NCBI RefSeq assembly: GCF_026191635.1 | Contig: NZ_JAKRRW010000001.1 | Location: 310,001-374,000, forward strand | Direction of reading: 5' to 3' | Source: Photobacterium obscurum | GTDB lineage: Bacteria > Pseudomonadota > Gammaproteobacteria > Enterobacterales > Vibrionaceae | DNA: 64,000 nt | Shown: positions 16,655 to 25,555 of the stretch, piece after piece | Numbering within the stretch: position 1 is the first letter of the stretch | How the letters are laid out: each line of letters opens with the position of its first letter | Notes under the pieces: generated by a model | What the model was told of the DNA's origin: nothing | The model's input: only the letters and a program-made list of their open reading frames with translations | Database searches by the model: none | Translations under genes and position numbers: made by a program

Positions 16655-17004
16655 TGAAGTGGTTAATATTAATTGTTGGTGTGCTATCGAATGCATCAGC
16701 AAGCGCTTTAATTAAGGTAGCCATGACACCACCAAGGAAGCTTCAATCTTTTTCTGACCCGATGTCTCTTCTACAAAATTGGCCTCTTTGGTTGGGCCTG
16801 TTTCTTTATGGAACGGCTTTTGTTTTATATGCACTAGCATTAACACGCCTACCTTTAAATGTCGCACATCCAATTTTAACAAGTGGCTCAATCGCAATAG
16901 TTGCGTTATTTTCATCGTTCTTTTTTGGTGAACAATTATCAATTATCAATATGATGGGAATCGTTCTTATTATAGCTGGTGTTTTTGCATTAACTTTAAA
17001 CTAG
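16651..17004 (+). CDS. Small four-span EamA/SMR-like membrane protein, putative lipid-sugar flippase
   Basis: The 117-residue protein has four predicted membrane spans, including segments near residues 1-20, 45-65, 70-90 and 97-116. It belongs by style to the small EamA/SMR group that includes EmrE and the ArnE/ArnF undecaprenyl-linked sugar flippase. The NVAHPILTSGSIAIVALFSS segment is typical. In three-component glycosylation systems a small four-span protein (GtrA) flips the lipid-linked sugar. This gene sits between sugar enzymes and glycosyltransferases, so a flippase role is likely but inferred. It overlaps its upstream neighbour by four bases. Confidence 0.7.
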   Translation: MMKWLILIVGVLSNASASALIKVAMTPPRKLQSFSDPMSLLQNWPLWLGLFLYGTAFVLYALALTRLPLNVAHPILTSGSIAIVALFSSFFFGEQLSIINMMGIVLIIAGVFALTLN

Positions 17005-17021
17005 TGTTACTGAAAGACAAA

Positions 17022-18140
17022 ATGAATATAGATATTGCTATTATTGGTGGTGGTTTTTTTGGATTATATATCGCAGAGTATTTCTCACGTATAGGAAAAA
17101 AAGTACTTATCATAGAAAAAGAGCAAGATGCCATGCAAAGAGCATCATATATTAATCAAGCAAGAGTTCACAATGGTTATCATTATCCACGTAGTATATT
17201 AACAGCATTAAGATCTCGAATGTCTTTCCCCCGCTTTGTCGACGAATTTAAAGAATGTATTGACGACGAGTTTGACAAATATTACATGATAGCAAACAGA
17301 TTAGGGAAAGTAACACCAAATCAATTTCATAAGTTTTGTGAACGTATCGGTGCACCTTGTGATCCAGCTCCAGATCATATCAAAAAGCTTACGAACCCAA
17401 GAATGATAGACGGGATTTTTTCAACTAAAGAGTACGCTTTCGATTCAACTATTCTAAAACAGACTATGCTCGACCGCCTACAGAATGCAGGAGGGAAGAT
17501 TCTATTTAATCATCAAGTTCATAAAATAAATTACGATGAATCAAAAAGAAACTTAAACTTAACAGTCTCATGCAATGATAACTACATAACAATTTCAGCG
17601 AAACAGGTTTTTAACTGTACTTATTCAATGTTGAACTCTGTCCTATCAGAGTCAAAATTAGAACTAATTCCACTACGTCATGAAATGACTGAGATGTGTA
17701 TTGTTGATGTACCATCTGAATTAAAAAATGTTGGTATTACAGTTATGTGTGGCCCTTTTTTTTCCACTATGCCATTCCCTTCAAAAAATGCACATTCTTT
17801 TAGTCATGTCAGATATACACCTCACTACGAATGGAATGATAGAGACGGAGCGCGATATATTGATGCTCATAAGCATTTCAATGAAGCAGACAGACGTTCA
17901 GCATGGAAGAAAATGAAGTATGACGCACAACGTTATATTCCAATATTAAACGAGCTTCAATATCAAGAGTCCATATGGGAAGTAAAAACTATTTTACCTC
18001 GAAGTGACTCTGATGACTCTCGTCCTATTTTATTTAGAGAAAATTATCTATACCCTGGATTTCATTGTGTCATGGGAGGTAAAATTGACAATGTTTATGA
18101 TGCAATTGAAACTATTAATAAGCTAGGATTGAATAAATGA
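17022..18140 (+). CDS. FAD-dependent oxidoreductase (DAO family)
   Basis: The protein has 372 residues from the ATG at 17022. A GTG at 17004 would add six residues and overlap the previous stop, but the dinucleotide-binding strand begins right at this ATG (NIDIAIIGGGFFGLYIAEYF), which favours the shorter form. The GxGxxG-type glycine motif and the IIEKE acidic end of strand 2 mark FAD binding. ARVHNGYHYPRS and the C-terminal FHCVMGGKIDNVYDA segment fit DAO-type oxidases and dehydrogenases. The substrate is unknown. A soluble FAD enzyme inside a glycosyltransferase operon suggests oxidation of a sugar or of a sugar substituent. Its stop overlaps the next start by four bases. Confidence 0.75.
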   Translation: MNIDIAIIGGGFFGLYIAEYFSRIGKKVLIIEKEQDAMQRASYINQARVHNGYHYPRSILTALRSRMSFPRFVDEFKECIDDEFDKYYMIANRLGKVTPNQFHKFCERIGAPCDPAPDHIKKLTNPRMIDGIFSTKEYAFDSTILKQTMLDRLQNAGGKILFNHQVHKINYDESKRNLNLTVSCNDNYITISAKQVFNCTYSMLNSVLSESKLELIPLRHEMTEMCIVDVPSELKNVGITVMCGPFFSTMPFPSKNAHSFSHVRYTPHYEWNDRDGARYIDAHKHFNEADRRSAWKKMKYDAQRYIPILNELQYQESIWEVKTILPRSDSDDSRPILFRENYLYPGFHCVMGGKIDNVYDAIETINKLGLNK

Positions 18141-19141
18141 TTAAACAAGATACATTTGTTTCTGTTGTCTTGGTTAGTGAGAATCAGGCAGAAAAACTAA
18201 CAGATTACATTTCTAGGTTAGAGCCTTATTTAAAGGGTCTTTACTCTGATTATGAAATTGTTGTTATTGATCAAAACTCCTCAGATAATACTGAAGAGCT
18301 ACTCGATTCAACCCTATCTAATTATCAATCTATTCGTTATATAAAATTAGCACAAACTGTTTCTTCTGATGTAGCCCTAGCTGCTGGTATTGAAAACTCT
18401 ATTGGTGATTTTGTTATCAACATTAATCTTGAGTTAGATCCAGTTTCACTTATTGATAGGTTTATCTCTGATGGTAAAGCTGGAAATGATATTATCATTG
18501 GAGTTTCAGAATCGACTACCTCCACGACCTATAAATTTATAAGGAATATATCAGACAAACTCATTCATTCAATTGGTTACACTCTACCAGCTAACTCAAC
18601 GGGCTCTTTCTGTTTAAGCAGAAGAGCGGTAAATGCAATTACAGAGTCAGGTAGATTTTATTGTAAATTACACATGAGGATTGCAAATATAGGTTACAAT
18701 ATTAAACCAATATCCTATGATTTAACCAGTAGATGTGAAAATAAAAGAATCATAAATGGTGTTAAGGAAACAATTCACCATATGATTTTTAACTCAACGA
18801 AACCATTACGTTGGATGAGTATGCTTGGTGTTTTTGGCAGTTTTATGGCTTTCGTTTTTGCGTGTTATAGCCTTATTGTAAATATAATTAATGACAATGT
18901 AACTGCTGGATGGACAACTACAATCTTATTTATGTCATTTTTGTTTGCGATCTTATTTACGATGCTTGCCTTTTTTGGTGAATATTTATCTCGACTTCTT
19001 AATGATCGAAGTGAGCATAAAGAATATAACGTAGTCTTTGAGAAAAACAGCTCTGTTATGTTAGAAAACAATCGCCACAACGTTATTTTTTCATCTCTCA
19101 TTGATGATAAAAACTTAACCAAAACGAGAAGAGACAAGTAA
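18137..19141 (+). CDS. GT2 glycosyltransferase-like protein with two C-terminal spans (GtrB/DPM1-like), degenerate active site
   Basis: The 334-residue protein has a GT-A domain (about 1-225) and two membrane spans (about 232-252 and 262-285), the layout of GtrB/dolichol-phosphate-mannose-synthase-like enzymes that load a sugar on undecaprenyl phosphate. The usual DxD metal motif followed by xxDP is replaced: here it reads N-I-N-L-E-L-D-P (codons AAC ATT AAT near 18417). The later G-D-F-x-L motif is G-S-F-C-L. Loss of both Asp residues of the metal site suggests altered or absent catalysis. A second GT2 protein with a better motif follows directly, so a paired or regulatory role is possible. 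It overlaps its upstream neighbour by four bases and its downstream neighbour by one base. Confidence 0.75.
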   Translation: MIKQDTFVSVVLVSENQAEKLTDYISRLEPYLKGLYSDYEIVVIDQNSSDNTEELLDSTLSNYQSIRYIKLAQTVSSDVALAAGIENSIGDFVININLELDPVSLIDRFISDGKAGNDIIIGVSESTTSTTYKFIRNISDKLIHSIGYTLPANSTGSFCLSRRAVNAITESGRFYCKLHMRIANIGYNIKPISYDLTSRCENKRIINGVKETIHHMIFNSTKPLRWMSMLGVFGSFMAFVFACYSLIVNIINDNVTAGWTTTILFMSFLFAILFTMLAFFGEYLSRLLNDRSEHKEYNVVFEKNSSVMLENNRHNVIFSSLIDDKNLTKTRRDK

Positions 19142-19926
19142 TGAAAAAGCCTACACATTATCATATTCCACATTATGAAGAGCGATTTTCATCTGAAAAA
19201 AAGTTCGATTACTGCGTTGCCATATTTGTGATTAATGAAGGAAATAAACTTCATAAACAGCTTGATAGAATGAAAGCTATCAATATTAATGCTGACATCA
19301 TTATATCTGATGGAGATAGTAGTGATGGTTCAACTGATATAGATTTATTAAAAAGTAAAGGGGTTAATTCTCTTCTTGTAAAAAAAGAAGTTGGAAAGCT
19401 TGGCTCACAAATGAGAATTGCATTTTCATGGGCTTTAGAGCGTGGATATAAAGGAATTGTTGTCATCGATGGAAATAATAAAGATAGTGTAGAAAATATA
19501 AATGATTTCATAATTAAACTTGAAGATGGTTATGACCATATACAGGGTTCTAGATTTATTCCTGGTGGAAAAGCTGTAAACACACCATTATCTCGCCTTA
19601 TTGGTTTAAAAACACTTCATGTACCATTAATTAGGTTCGCTGCTGGCTTTAATTACACAGACACAACTAACGGTTTTAGAGCATATAGCTCTAAGTTACT
19701 TACTGATAATAAAATGGCAATATTTAGAGATGTATTTACTGGATATGAATTACATTATTATTTAGCCATTAATGCCGCTAAATTAGGTTTTAATTGCATT
19801 GAAATCCCTGTAACACGAGTCTATCCAAAAGGTAAGATCCCCACTAAGATTAGTCCTATTAGAGGTAACCTTAATGTAATTAAGACTTTACTATTCACCT
19901 GTATTGGCGGCTTTAATGTTAAATAA
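19141..19926 (+). CDS. GT2 glycosyltransferase
   Basis: The 261-residue GT-A type family 2 enzyme has no membrane span. The nucleotide-binding start is VAIFVINEGNK (about 23-33). The SDGDSSDGS segment (about 58-66) follows, and VVIDGNNKDS (about 108-117) sits where the DxD motif is expected and reads DGN. TTNGFRAYSS (about 178-187) corresponds to the acceptor-side motif of DPM1-like enzymes. It is probably the active sugar transferase of the cassette, making a lipid-linked sugar. TAATG links it to the previous gene (the last A of TAA is the A of ATG), and the next gene overlaps by eleven bases. Confidence 0.8.
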   Translation: MKKPTHYHIPHYEERFSSEKKFDYCVAIFVINEGNKLHKQLDRMKAININADIIISDGDSSDGSTDIDLLKSKGVNSLLVKKEVGKLGSQMRIAFSWALERGYKGIVVIDGNNKDSVENINDFIIKLEDGYDHIQGSRFIPGGKAVNTPLSRLIGLKTLHVPLIRFAAGFNYTDTTNGFRAYSSKLLTDNKMAIFRDVFTGYELHYYLAINAAKLGFNCIEIPVTRVYPKGKIPTKISPIRGNLNVIKTLLFTCIGGFNVK

Positions 19927-21367
19927 ATCAATAACAACCACATTATTAGTGTTGTTTTTTATTTCATCATTTCCTTTAGTCCAAAGATCACCTTGGATTG
20001 ATGAAAGTATGCTATTAAGTAATATTATTTATATTACTGATTTTTGGGATTACCTATCCCCTCTACCTTTATATATGCAAGCACAGCCTGTTATAGTTTC
20101 TTGGTTTCATGAATCAATAGCCTATTTCACGGGTATGAACTTCACACACCTTAGAATTATAACCTTACTAGTTTCAATATTATCACTCTTTCCTTTTTAC
20201 TTTCACTTCAAGGAAAAAAGCGAAATATCAAATATCATATTTTTGCTACTCTTAGGTGCTATAGTAACTAAGTATGGCTATTATTCAACAGAATTAAAAC
20301 AATATGCATTTGAGTTTATTTCCACTCTTCTAGCTATTTATGCCATTATATCGTTCTTTAAATCTAAAAGTTTAAATCGTTCATGCCTGCTTTTAGCTAT
20401 TGCAACACCATTAGGCATATCTAATATTATTCCTATAACAATTATATTTTCATATATTGTCCTTACTTCCGCCTTAAATAAAGACATAAAGAAATCAGAT
20501 ATTTTTGTATCAATATTTTTTATCCTTTGGGTTTTTGTTAATTATATTCTCATAAGCCACATTACAGACTCTCAAATAAATAACAATTCAGTTTATCAAA
20601 GTAAAGGTCTTATTGATGATTTAAGTGTATTATTTTCATCTTTTATTGGTATTTATGGTCAGTATTTTTATTATATCTCTGTATTTTGTACATTCTATGG
20701 TTTAATCGGATATAAAAACAAAGATACCAACTTTCACCTTTCCGTGATATTCACATTTACAATATGTATCGTTACAATTTTAAAAGTTATAGGCTTATTC
20801 CCAGTAATATATCCTCGACACTTATATTGGTTATTGCCATTTAGCCTAATTATTAACACTTATAGTATATCAAATATTCTTAGAAACAAATTCAGCTTAT
20901 TCTCAATTGTTACATTTGTCATGTTACTAACTCTCTTCATACAAAACACACAAAAAATAATGAAGAATGGCTTAGAGCACACAAGTAATAAAAAATTAAT
21001 TAGTTTTATTAAAGACAACAACATATCTAACAATAACTTTATACTATACCCTCATTCTAGTAGTGTTATTTATTATTACTCAAGCTTTGATAATGAAATT
21101 AGAGACATTGACTTCAAGGGTGTATATCTACAAAAGTCAGAAATGGACAAACTAGACATTAAAGATGGTATTAATAAATCGTTGTCATATTACGAACCTA
21201 ACAAATCAAACTACTATGTAATATCACACTTAAATGTAAACGCAAAACATGGACTAGCTAATAAGAGAAGTAAAATGATCTTGAAAGCATTTAAAGACCA
21301 TAATATAAATTATAAGTTGGCATTCAGAAGTATTAACGTTGCTGTGTACAAATTAGATCACCTTTAA
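19916..21367 (+). CDS. Polytopic GT-C-like membrane glycosyltransferase (GtrC-like)
   Basis: The protein has 483 residues from the ATG at 19916; a TTG four codons earlier opens a longer frame. It has about ten to eleven hydrophobic spans and a C-terminal soluble tail of about 130 residues. After the first span comes WIDES (about residue 27), the acidic loop in which GT-C enzymes (GT39/GT83/GtrC-like) keep their catalytic Asp. YPRHLYWLLP near residue 300 resembles the conserved arginine segment of these proteins. By analogy it would move a sugar from undecaprenyl phosphate to a surface glycan on the periplasmic side. The family is highly divergent and I cannot name the donor or acceptor. Last gene of the cassette; a terminator hairpin follows. 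Confidence 0.7.
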   Translation: MLNKSITTTLLVLFFISSFPLVQRSPWIDESMLLSNIIYITDFWDYLSPLPLYMQAQPVIVSWFHESIAYFTGMNFTHLRIITLLVSILSLFPFYFHFKEKSEISNIIFLLLLGAIVTKYGYYSTELKQYAFEFISTLLAIYAIISFFKSKSLNRSCLLLAIATPLGISNIIPITIIFSYIVLTSALNKDIKKSDIFVSIFFILWVFVNYILISHITDSQINNNSVYQSKGLIDDLSVLFSSFIGIYGQYFYYISVFCTFYGLIGYKNKDTNFHLSVIFTFTICIVTILKVIGLFPVIYPRHLYWLLPFSLIINTYSISNILRNKFSLFSIVTFVMLLTLFIQNTQKIMKNGLEHTSNKKLISFIKDNNISNNNFILYPHSSSVIYYYSSFDNEIRDIDFKGVYLQKSEMDKLDIKDGINKSLSYYEPNKSNYYVISHLNVNAKHGLANKRSKMILKAFKDHNINYKLAFRSINVAVYKLDHL

Positions 21368-21406
21368 ACTTTAATTTAAACAAAGGAAAGGTAGTAACAT
21401 TTAGTC

Positions 21407-21466
21407 ATGCAGCCTAATTTATACTTTAAAAGTAAATTTAGGCTGCATAATCTAGATTCTTTTTTA
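21407..21466 (+). terminator. Terminator hairpin ending the glycan cassette
   Basis: ATGCAGCCTA..ATTTA pairs with TAAATTTAGGCTGCAT (one bulge), with a T-rich run at 21459-21465. It separates the cassette from the convergent membrane-protein gene. Confidence 0.65.
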
Positions 21467-21478
21467 TTGCCAACTCAC

Positions 21479-22768
21479 TTATAATTTATCCAGCATTTCT
21501 TTGCGGACTCTTCGATACGTTATGCCGGCCGATGCCATATTAAAACCAATCCATCCCCAATTTAGCAGCATCATCAGGCCAATACTTGCCGTAACGGGTG
21601 GGAAGCACAGTGAAGCAACGATACTGAGCATTGCTAGCTGATATAAGCGGAACTGGATCTTAATTTGTTGCCGGCTGATCAAACTGTAGTGATCAGGCAG
21701 CAGCATCATTGCGTTAGGTTTACTCATCGCAATGGGTTGGAGATGCAAGCTAATCAGAAAAGGAACAATTTTGAGCAGCATTCCCTGAATCACCCCCAGG
21801 ATAAACCCCATCCCTATAAGCAGTGCAATAAAGACCTCTACTTTTCCCTGCCAGTGAATTGGTATCAGTGGCAGCGCAATCATCAGCAGACAACCACAAA
21901 TCAGACATGAATACGCCCATTGCCAATAGCTGACAACGGTATCTGGCAGTTTGCGCTTGCGCTGTCGTAGACGGTGCAACCCTACCGCGGCATACAAGAT
22001 GGCGACACCGGCAATCAAAGCGCTGCTGTAATAGAGGCTAAACTGGAACAGCGTTGCAACGGCAATGGAGACAAGGCCAGCGACCAACACCAAAGGCAGA
22101 GCAATTCGCCAGTGCCGGGGGAATTCAGGGGTGACATGAAACATCGGAATGACCTGAAAGCTCACTGCCATGATCAGCAATAATACCCAGCCGAAGATCC
22201 CGGTACTCGCGTGGAAGTGAGTCAGGTTTTTACCAGTGATCGGATAATAACCCCAAAGATACCCTACCAGCAGTAACAACCCTGCCAACAACACCAAAGC
22301 AAGCGCCAAGCCTGCTAGAAGAATGGGCACTCTGGTCTGCTGGCCACCCGCTTTCCGAAATAGCACTCCCAACAACGAAATAATGAAATATCCCAGACTC
22401 AGCGCCAATAAAACGAAGCTAGCAGCAAAAGTTGGCCACCCAAAAAAGCCCACACTCAAGGCTAGGGTTCCGAGTATGAGGCCCGCTTGCATCAAGACTA
22501 AGGGTACAGGGGGTATCGAGATTGGCGCACCACATAACACCGGCATGATTTGAAACAGCGAACCAATCATGATCATCGCCATCATGCCTATCGCCACAAG
22601 GTGGGTGATCGCCAGGGAGGCGGGCAGCCAACGCCCCAGCCAGATGTATTCCCCCTGCCAAATCAGCAAACCAGCGGCGATTACAGCAAAAAACGGCGCG
22701 GTCAGGTAAAAGCGAAGCGGGACATCCAAACGTGGGATAGTCTCGAAATTCAGCCCTGTCAGTCTCAT
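21479..22768 (-). CDS. Polytopic membrane protein, NnrS-like / haem-copper oxidase subunit I-like
   Basis: The 429-residue protein has about twelve membrane spans. Histidines occur in or near several spans: THLVAIGMM (about residue 55), NLTHFHASTGIFGW (about 190) and VIPMFHVTPEF. These recall haem or copper ligands in NnrS and oxidase subunit I proteins. NnrS proteins are haem/copper membrane proteins linked to nitric-oxide stress; the assignment here is tentative. It is the last gene of a three-gene operon, its ATG overlapping the DUF2249 stop by four bases. The operon starts with a hemerythrin gene and has FNR-like and NsrR-like sites upstream, which supports a role under NO or low oxygen. 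Alternatives include an uncharacterised quinol- or haem-binding membrane protein. Confidence 0.6.
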   Translation of the reverse strand: MRLTGLNFETIPRLDVPLRFYLTAPFFAVIAAGLLIWQGEYIWLGRWLPASLAITHLVAIGMMAMIMIGSLFQIMPVLCGAPISIPPVPLVLMQAGLILGTLALSVGFFGWPTFAASFVLLALSLGYFIISLLGVLFRKAGGQQTRVPILLAGLALALVLLAGLLLLVGYLWGYYPITGKNLTHFHASTGIFGWVLLLIMAVSFQVIPMFHVTPEFPRHWRIALPLVLVAGLVSIAVATLFQFSLYYSSALIAGVAILYAAVGLHRLRQRKRKLPDTVVSYWQWAYSCLICGCLLMIALPLIPIHWQGKVEVFIALLIGMGFILGVIQGMLLKIVPFLISLHLQPIAMSKPNAMMLLPDHYSLISRQQIKIQFRLYQLAMLSIVASLCFPPVTASIGLMMLLNWGWIGFNMASAGITYRRVRKEMLDKL

Positions 22769-23028
22769 TTCGATGCCTCGTTTAATTGTTTAAGCGCGAC
22801 TTGATCACCTTGGTGCCAAATCCAAATATGGTGCTTCCCTTCACTTTCTTTGCTATGGCGATAATCAAACTGCTGCTGGGTAAGGATGGCAAACAACGGC
22901 ACGGGTTCACGCCGATGCTTAACATGCAGCAACTGGCCTGACTGCAAGGTGGAGAGTGTCTGGCAGATCTTATGCATTGGTTGAGGCGGTTCAAGATCAC
23001 TGACATCAAGAATGATTATAGAATCCAT
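22765..23028 (-). CDS. DUF2249 domain protein
   Basis: The 87-residue protein matches the DUF2249 pattern. The opening strand is IIILDVSDLEPPQPMHKI, then a central LQSGQLLHVKHRREPVPLF segment typical of the TusA-like fold with its Glu-Pro-Val/Leu pair. No TusA-type catalytic cysteine is present in the first loop. DUF2249 proteins are often found beside hemerythrin-like genes and denitrification or NO-response genes; their biochemical role is unclear. It lies 17 bases after the hemerythrin gene and overlaps the membrane-protein gene by four bases. Confidence 0.8.
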   Translation of the reverse strand: MDSIIILDVSDLEPPQPMHKICQTLSTLQSGQLLHVKHRREPVPLFAILTQQQFDYRHSKESEGKHHIWIWHQGDQVALKQLNEASK

Positions 23029-23045
23029 AAGATCTGCTTCCTTAA

Positions 23046-23495
23046 TTAGGATGCGGAGGCGTTTGGCTTGGCTTCCATCTGAGCAACAATATCCTGACCA
23101 TTTGCCAGATGCGCATCCGACATCGGGTAAAGGATTTGCTCTTCTTTCATATTATGTTGTTGAATCAGCAGCATGGTACTTTCCACAATCCCCATTGCGC
23201 GCTCGGTGGCCTGCTCGCTAATCGCCTGCTGCATCTGTTCAAATAAAGAGCGAACTTGGGCATGTTCCTGGCGCATCACCATCGTTGGGCCCGAGGTCAT
23301 ACCCGTTTGCGCTTCAAACTCAGGAAATAGGATCTCTTCTTCCAGATCAAAATGATGTAAGGTTTCGGCTTCAAACTGGCCCCATGCGGTGCGAAATTCA
23401 GTCCAGTTTCCTTCTGCCAACGGCCCTTCTGCCTCAACTAACAGATGATCACAGCTTCTGTGATGTTGAGTCATATAATCATTGATGTTAGCCAT
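23046..23495 (-). CDS. Hemerythrin-domain protein
   Basis: The 149-residue all-helical protein has hemerythrin-like iron ligands. These are H11-H12 with RSCDHLL (H17), the HHFDLEEEILFPEF segment (His and Glu, about 47-60), RQEHAQV (His about 78) and QQHNMKEEQILYP (His and Glu about 112-119). Such domains bind a di-iron centre and sense or carry O2 or NO; some assist iron-sulfur repair. It is the first gene of an operon with DUF2249 and the membrane protein, with GAGG before the ATG. The promoter region carries NsrR-like and FNR-like sequences, so anaerobic and NO-dependent expression is likely. Confidence 0.88.
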   Translation of the reverse strand: MANINDYMTQHHRSCDHLLVEAEGPLAEGNWTEFRTAWGQFEAETLHHFDLEEEILFPEFEAQTGMTSGPTMVMRQEHAQVRSLFEQMQQAISEQATERAMGIVESTMLLIQQHNMKEEQILYPMSDAHLANGQDIVAQMEAKPNASAS

Positions 23496-23567
23496 ATGCG
23501 CCTCGCGTGTAGTGGTATAGAACTACAAAAAGTAGTGTTTTATAGTACGAGTGATCCTATACCATAA

Positions 23568-23590
23568 AAGATGCATATAAAAGACACCTT
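23568..23590 (-). promoter_or_regulatory. NsrR-like operator
   Basis: The left half AAGATGCAT is exact and the right half AAGACACCTT matches AATGCATCTT at seven of ten positions. Together they form the 23-bp NO-sensor NsrR dyad (AAGATGCATTT, then its inverse). It lies 73 bases upstream of the hemerythrin ATG, where it would overlap the promoter. NsrR itself is not in the window. Confidence 0.5.
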
Positions 23591-23610
23591 TCAAAAATAG
23601 AAGCTGTATC

Positions 23611-23624
23611 TTGATCAATATCAG
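23611..23624 (-). promoter_or_regulatory. FNR-like box
   Basis: TTGATCAATATCAG matches TTGAT-N4-ATCAA at nine of ten defined positions. It lies 21 bases upstream of the NsrR-like site, a layout that fits FNR activation with NO-relieved repression. Confidence 0.5.
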
Positions 23625-23842
23625 TATTGACCAGGAACTTGAAAAACTCTTATAAGCCAAGTCAATTGTCATGAATGACGTGTCTGATTGCTTTTCAGGC
23701 TAAAACTGAAAGGGATGCAGAAGTATACTCAAAAGCTACAAGCTTGGTTTGATAACAACAAATCGAATGAAGTTAGCTACTAACGAAAAGTCATGGTCAG
23801 TAAATATTCCCCCCCTCATAATAGTTCATTGAAGTGCTAACA

Positions 23843-23879
23843 CAAAAAGGACTACAAGAATATTTCACCAAGTAGTCCT
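23843..23879 (-). terminator. Terminator after the 544-residue chemoreceptor gene
   Basis: On the minus strand AGGACTAC pairs with GTAGTCCT and is followed by five T. It lies about 40 bases after the stop codon. Confidence 0.75.
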
Positions 23880-23920
23880 CATCATTATTACTGTTTAAAC
23901 AGTCAAGCAATACCTACAAA

Positions 23921-25555
23921 TTAAGACACGCGGAAACGGCTCATCATCGACTGTAGATTGGCGGCCAGCTGACTCAATTCAATACTTGCCTGAGCGGTTT
24001 GATTAGCCCCTGTCGCAACTTCGGTTGAAGACTGGTGAATACTCTCGATATTACGGCCTAACTCTTCGGTAACGGAGTCCTGCTCGCTGCATGCACTCGC
24101 AATTTGCAGACTCATATCGGCAATTTGCGCCACGGTCTGTTCAATACTCTGAATTGTTTCACCTGTATTCTGGCTCTGCGTAACACATTGCTCGATCATG
24201 CTACAACTCTCTGTCGTTGCCTCTTTGGCTTCGCTGGCACTTTTCTGCAGCTTATCGATAATCGAAACAATTTCACCGGTAGAGTCTTGGGTACGACCCG
24301 CCAAAGTACGGACTTCATCAGCTACAACGGCAAAACCACGACCTTGCTCACCGGCGCGCGCAGCCTCAATCGCAGCATTAAGTGCCAGCAGGTTGGTTTG
24401 CTCGGCAATATCGCGGATGACATCGACAACCATACTGATATTCGTAGACTCTTTTTCCAGCAGCTCGACCAGTACACCTGCATTTTCAATCTCCTGAGAT
24501 ACACGCAAAATCGATTCAATGCTTTGTTGTACATCCTTACTGCCTAACTTGGCTTCATCGTTCGCCGATGTTGCTGAAACAGAGGCAACTTCTGTATTGT
24601 TGGCAACATCTGCCACAGTGGCCTTCATCTGATCCATCGCAGTAACCACCATTGTGATCTCATCTTGCTGTTGCTTCATCCCTTGCGATGATTGTTCAGA
24701 AACAGCACTCACTTCTTCAACGGCCGTACTCAGCTGGGTAACTGCTGCAACAATTTCCTCAACAAGTGCCCGCAGGTTATCCTGCATCTTGACACTGGAA
24801 TCAGCCAGCATCCCCAACTCATCATTACCTATTTCGTCACGTTTCAGAAAATGGGTTAAATTACCTGCTGCAATTTCACCTGACAGCATCATTACTTGGT
24901 TCAGCGGCAGACAAATCTGGCGAGTAAGGAACAGATTCATTATCACCATAAAGACCACCAGAGCGATGATGCAAGAGAGCGTGATGGTACTTACGCGATC
25001 AGTACTCGCCAGCATCTCGGTACGGTTATTAGTCACAAAGCCAAGATTAAGTTCTCGCAAGCCATCCAGTGCAATCATCAGCTCATTAAACTGGCCGTAT
25101 GTGTTAACAAGTAACCTTTCCGCTTTATCAACATCGCCATTGGTAGCAGCTGACTCGAAGCTATCAATAACATCAACATAGCATTCCCAAGCATCGCTAA
25201 TCCGCATAAAGACCTGGCGCTCATGATCAGATGCCACAGTTGCCCCATAATCTTCCAGCATTTTTTCAATACGATGATTGCCCTGCTGAGCCCGTTGGAG
25301 CGTATTGCGCATTGCTACGATATCGTTGCGATGTGTCAAAGTGAAAAACTGGGTGGTCCGATTACTCGTAATTTCATATTTCAACTCTTCAACCGACAAT
25401 ACGCTAGGCAGCGTTGAATCAGTAAAATTTAATACCCCCTCTCGAACCAACTTCAGTTCGCTCATTAAAAATACGCCAAATGCGATAATAATCGCAGCGA
25501 TAGCAGCAAAAACAACCGCAATTTTCTTTCCAATCGATAAGTTTTTATATGTCAT
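23921..25555 (-). CDS. Methyl-accepting chemotaxis protein with 4HB-type sensor
   Basis: The 544-residue receptor has a first span at about 10-32 and a periplasmic helical domain at about 33-190. That domain resembles the four-helix-bundle MCP sensor ([15 protein letters not shown] pattern). A second span at about 191-212 is followed by a HAMP domain (about 213-265) and a long cytoplasmic coiled coil. The kinase-binding hairpin tip is at [20 protein letters not shown] (about 385). The C-terminus ends SRFRVS with no CheR-binding pentapeptide. It is not part of the chemosensory operon at 29.9-39.7 kb, and has its own terminator. The ribosome site is weak. Ligand unknown. Confidence 0.9.
   Translation of the reverse strand: MTYKNLSIGKKIAVVFAAIAAIIIAFGVFLMSELKLVREGVLNFTDSTLPSVLSVEELKYEITSNRTTQFFTLTHRNDIVAMRNTLQRAQQGNHRIEKMLEDYGATVASDHERQVFMRISDAWECYVDVIDSFESAATNGDVDKAERLLVNTYGQFNELMIALDGLRELNLGFVTNNRTEMLASTDRVSTITLSCIIALVVFMVIMNLFLTRQICLPLNQVMMLSGEIAAGNLTHFLKRDEIGNDELGMLADSSVKMQDNLRALVEEIVAAVTQLSTAVEEVSAVSEQSSQGMKQQQDEITMVVTAMDQMKATVADVANNTEVASVSATSANDEAKLGSKDVQQSIESILRVSQEIENAGVLVELLEKESTNISMVVDVIRDIAEQTNLLALNAAIEAARAGEQGRGFAVVADEVRTLAGRTQDSTGEIVSIIDKLQKSASEAKEATTESCSMIEQCVTQSQNTGETIQSIEQTVAQIADMSLQIASACSEQDSVTEELGRNIESIHQSSTEVATGANQTAQASIELSQLAANLQSMMSRFRVS

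Larger units (their letters stand above)
23496..23920. other. Intergenic region between the hemerythrin operon and the chemoreceptor gene
   Basis: These 425 bases hold the NsrR-like and FNR-like sites of the leftward hemerythrin operon, and the terminator of the chemoreceptor gene at 23843-23879. No further gene is seen. Confidence 0.6.

Noticed and set aside
15048..21367. A search for prophage or transposon ends around the AT-rich cassette.
   Set aside because: No integrase, transposase, tRNA attachment site or flanking direct repeat was seen, so transfer is suggested by composition only.
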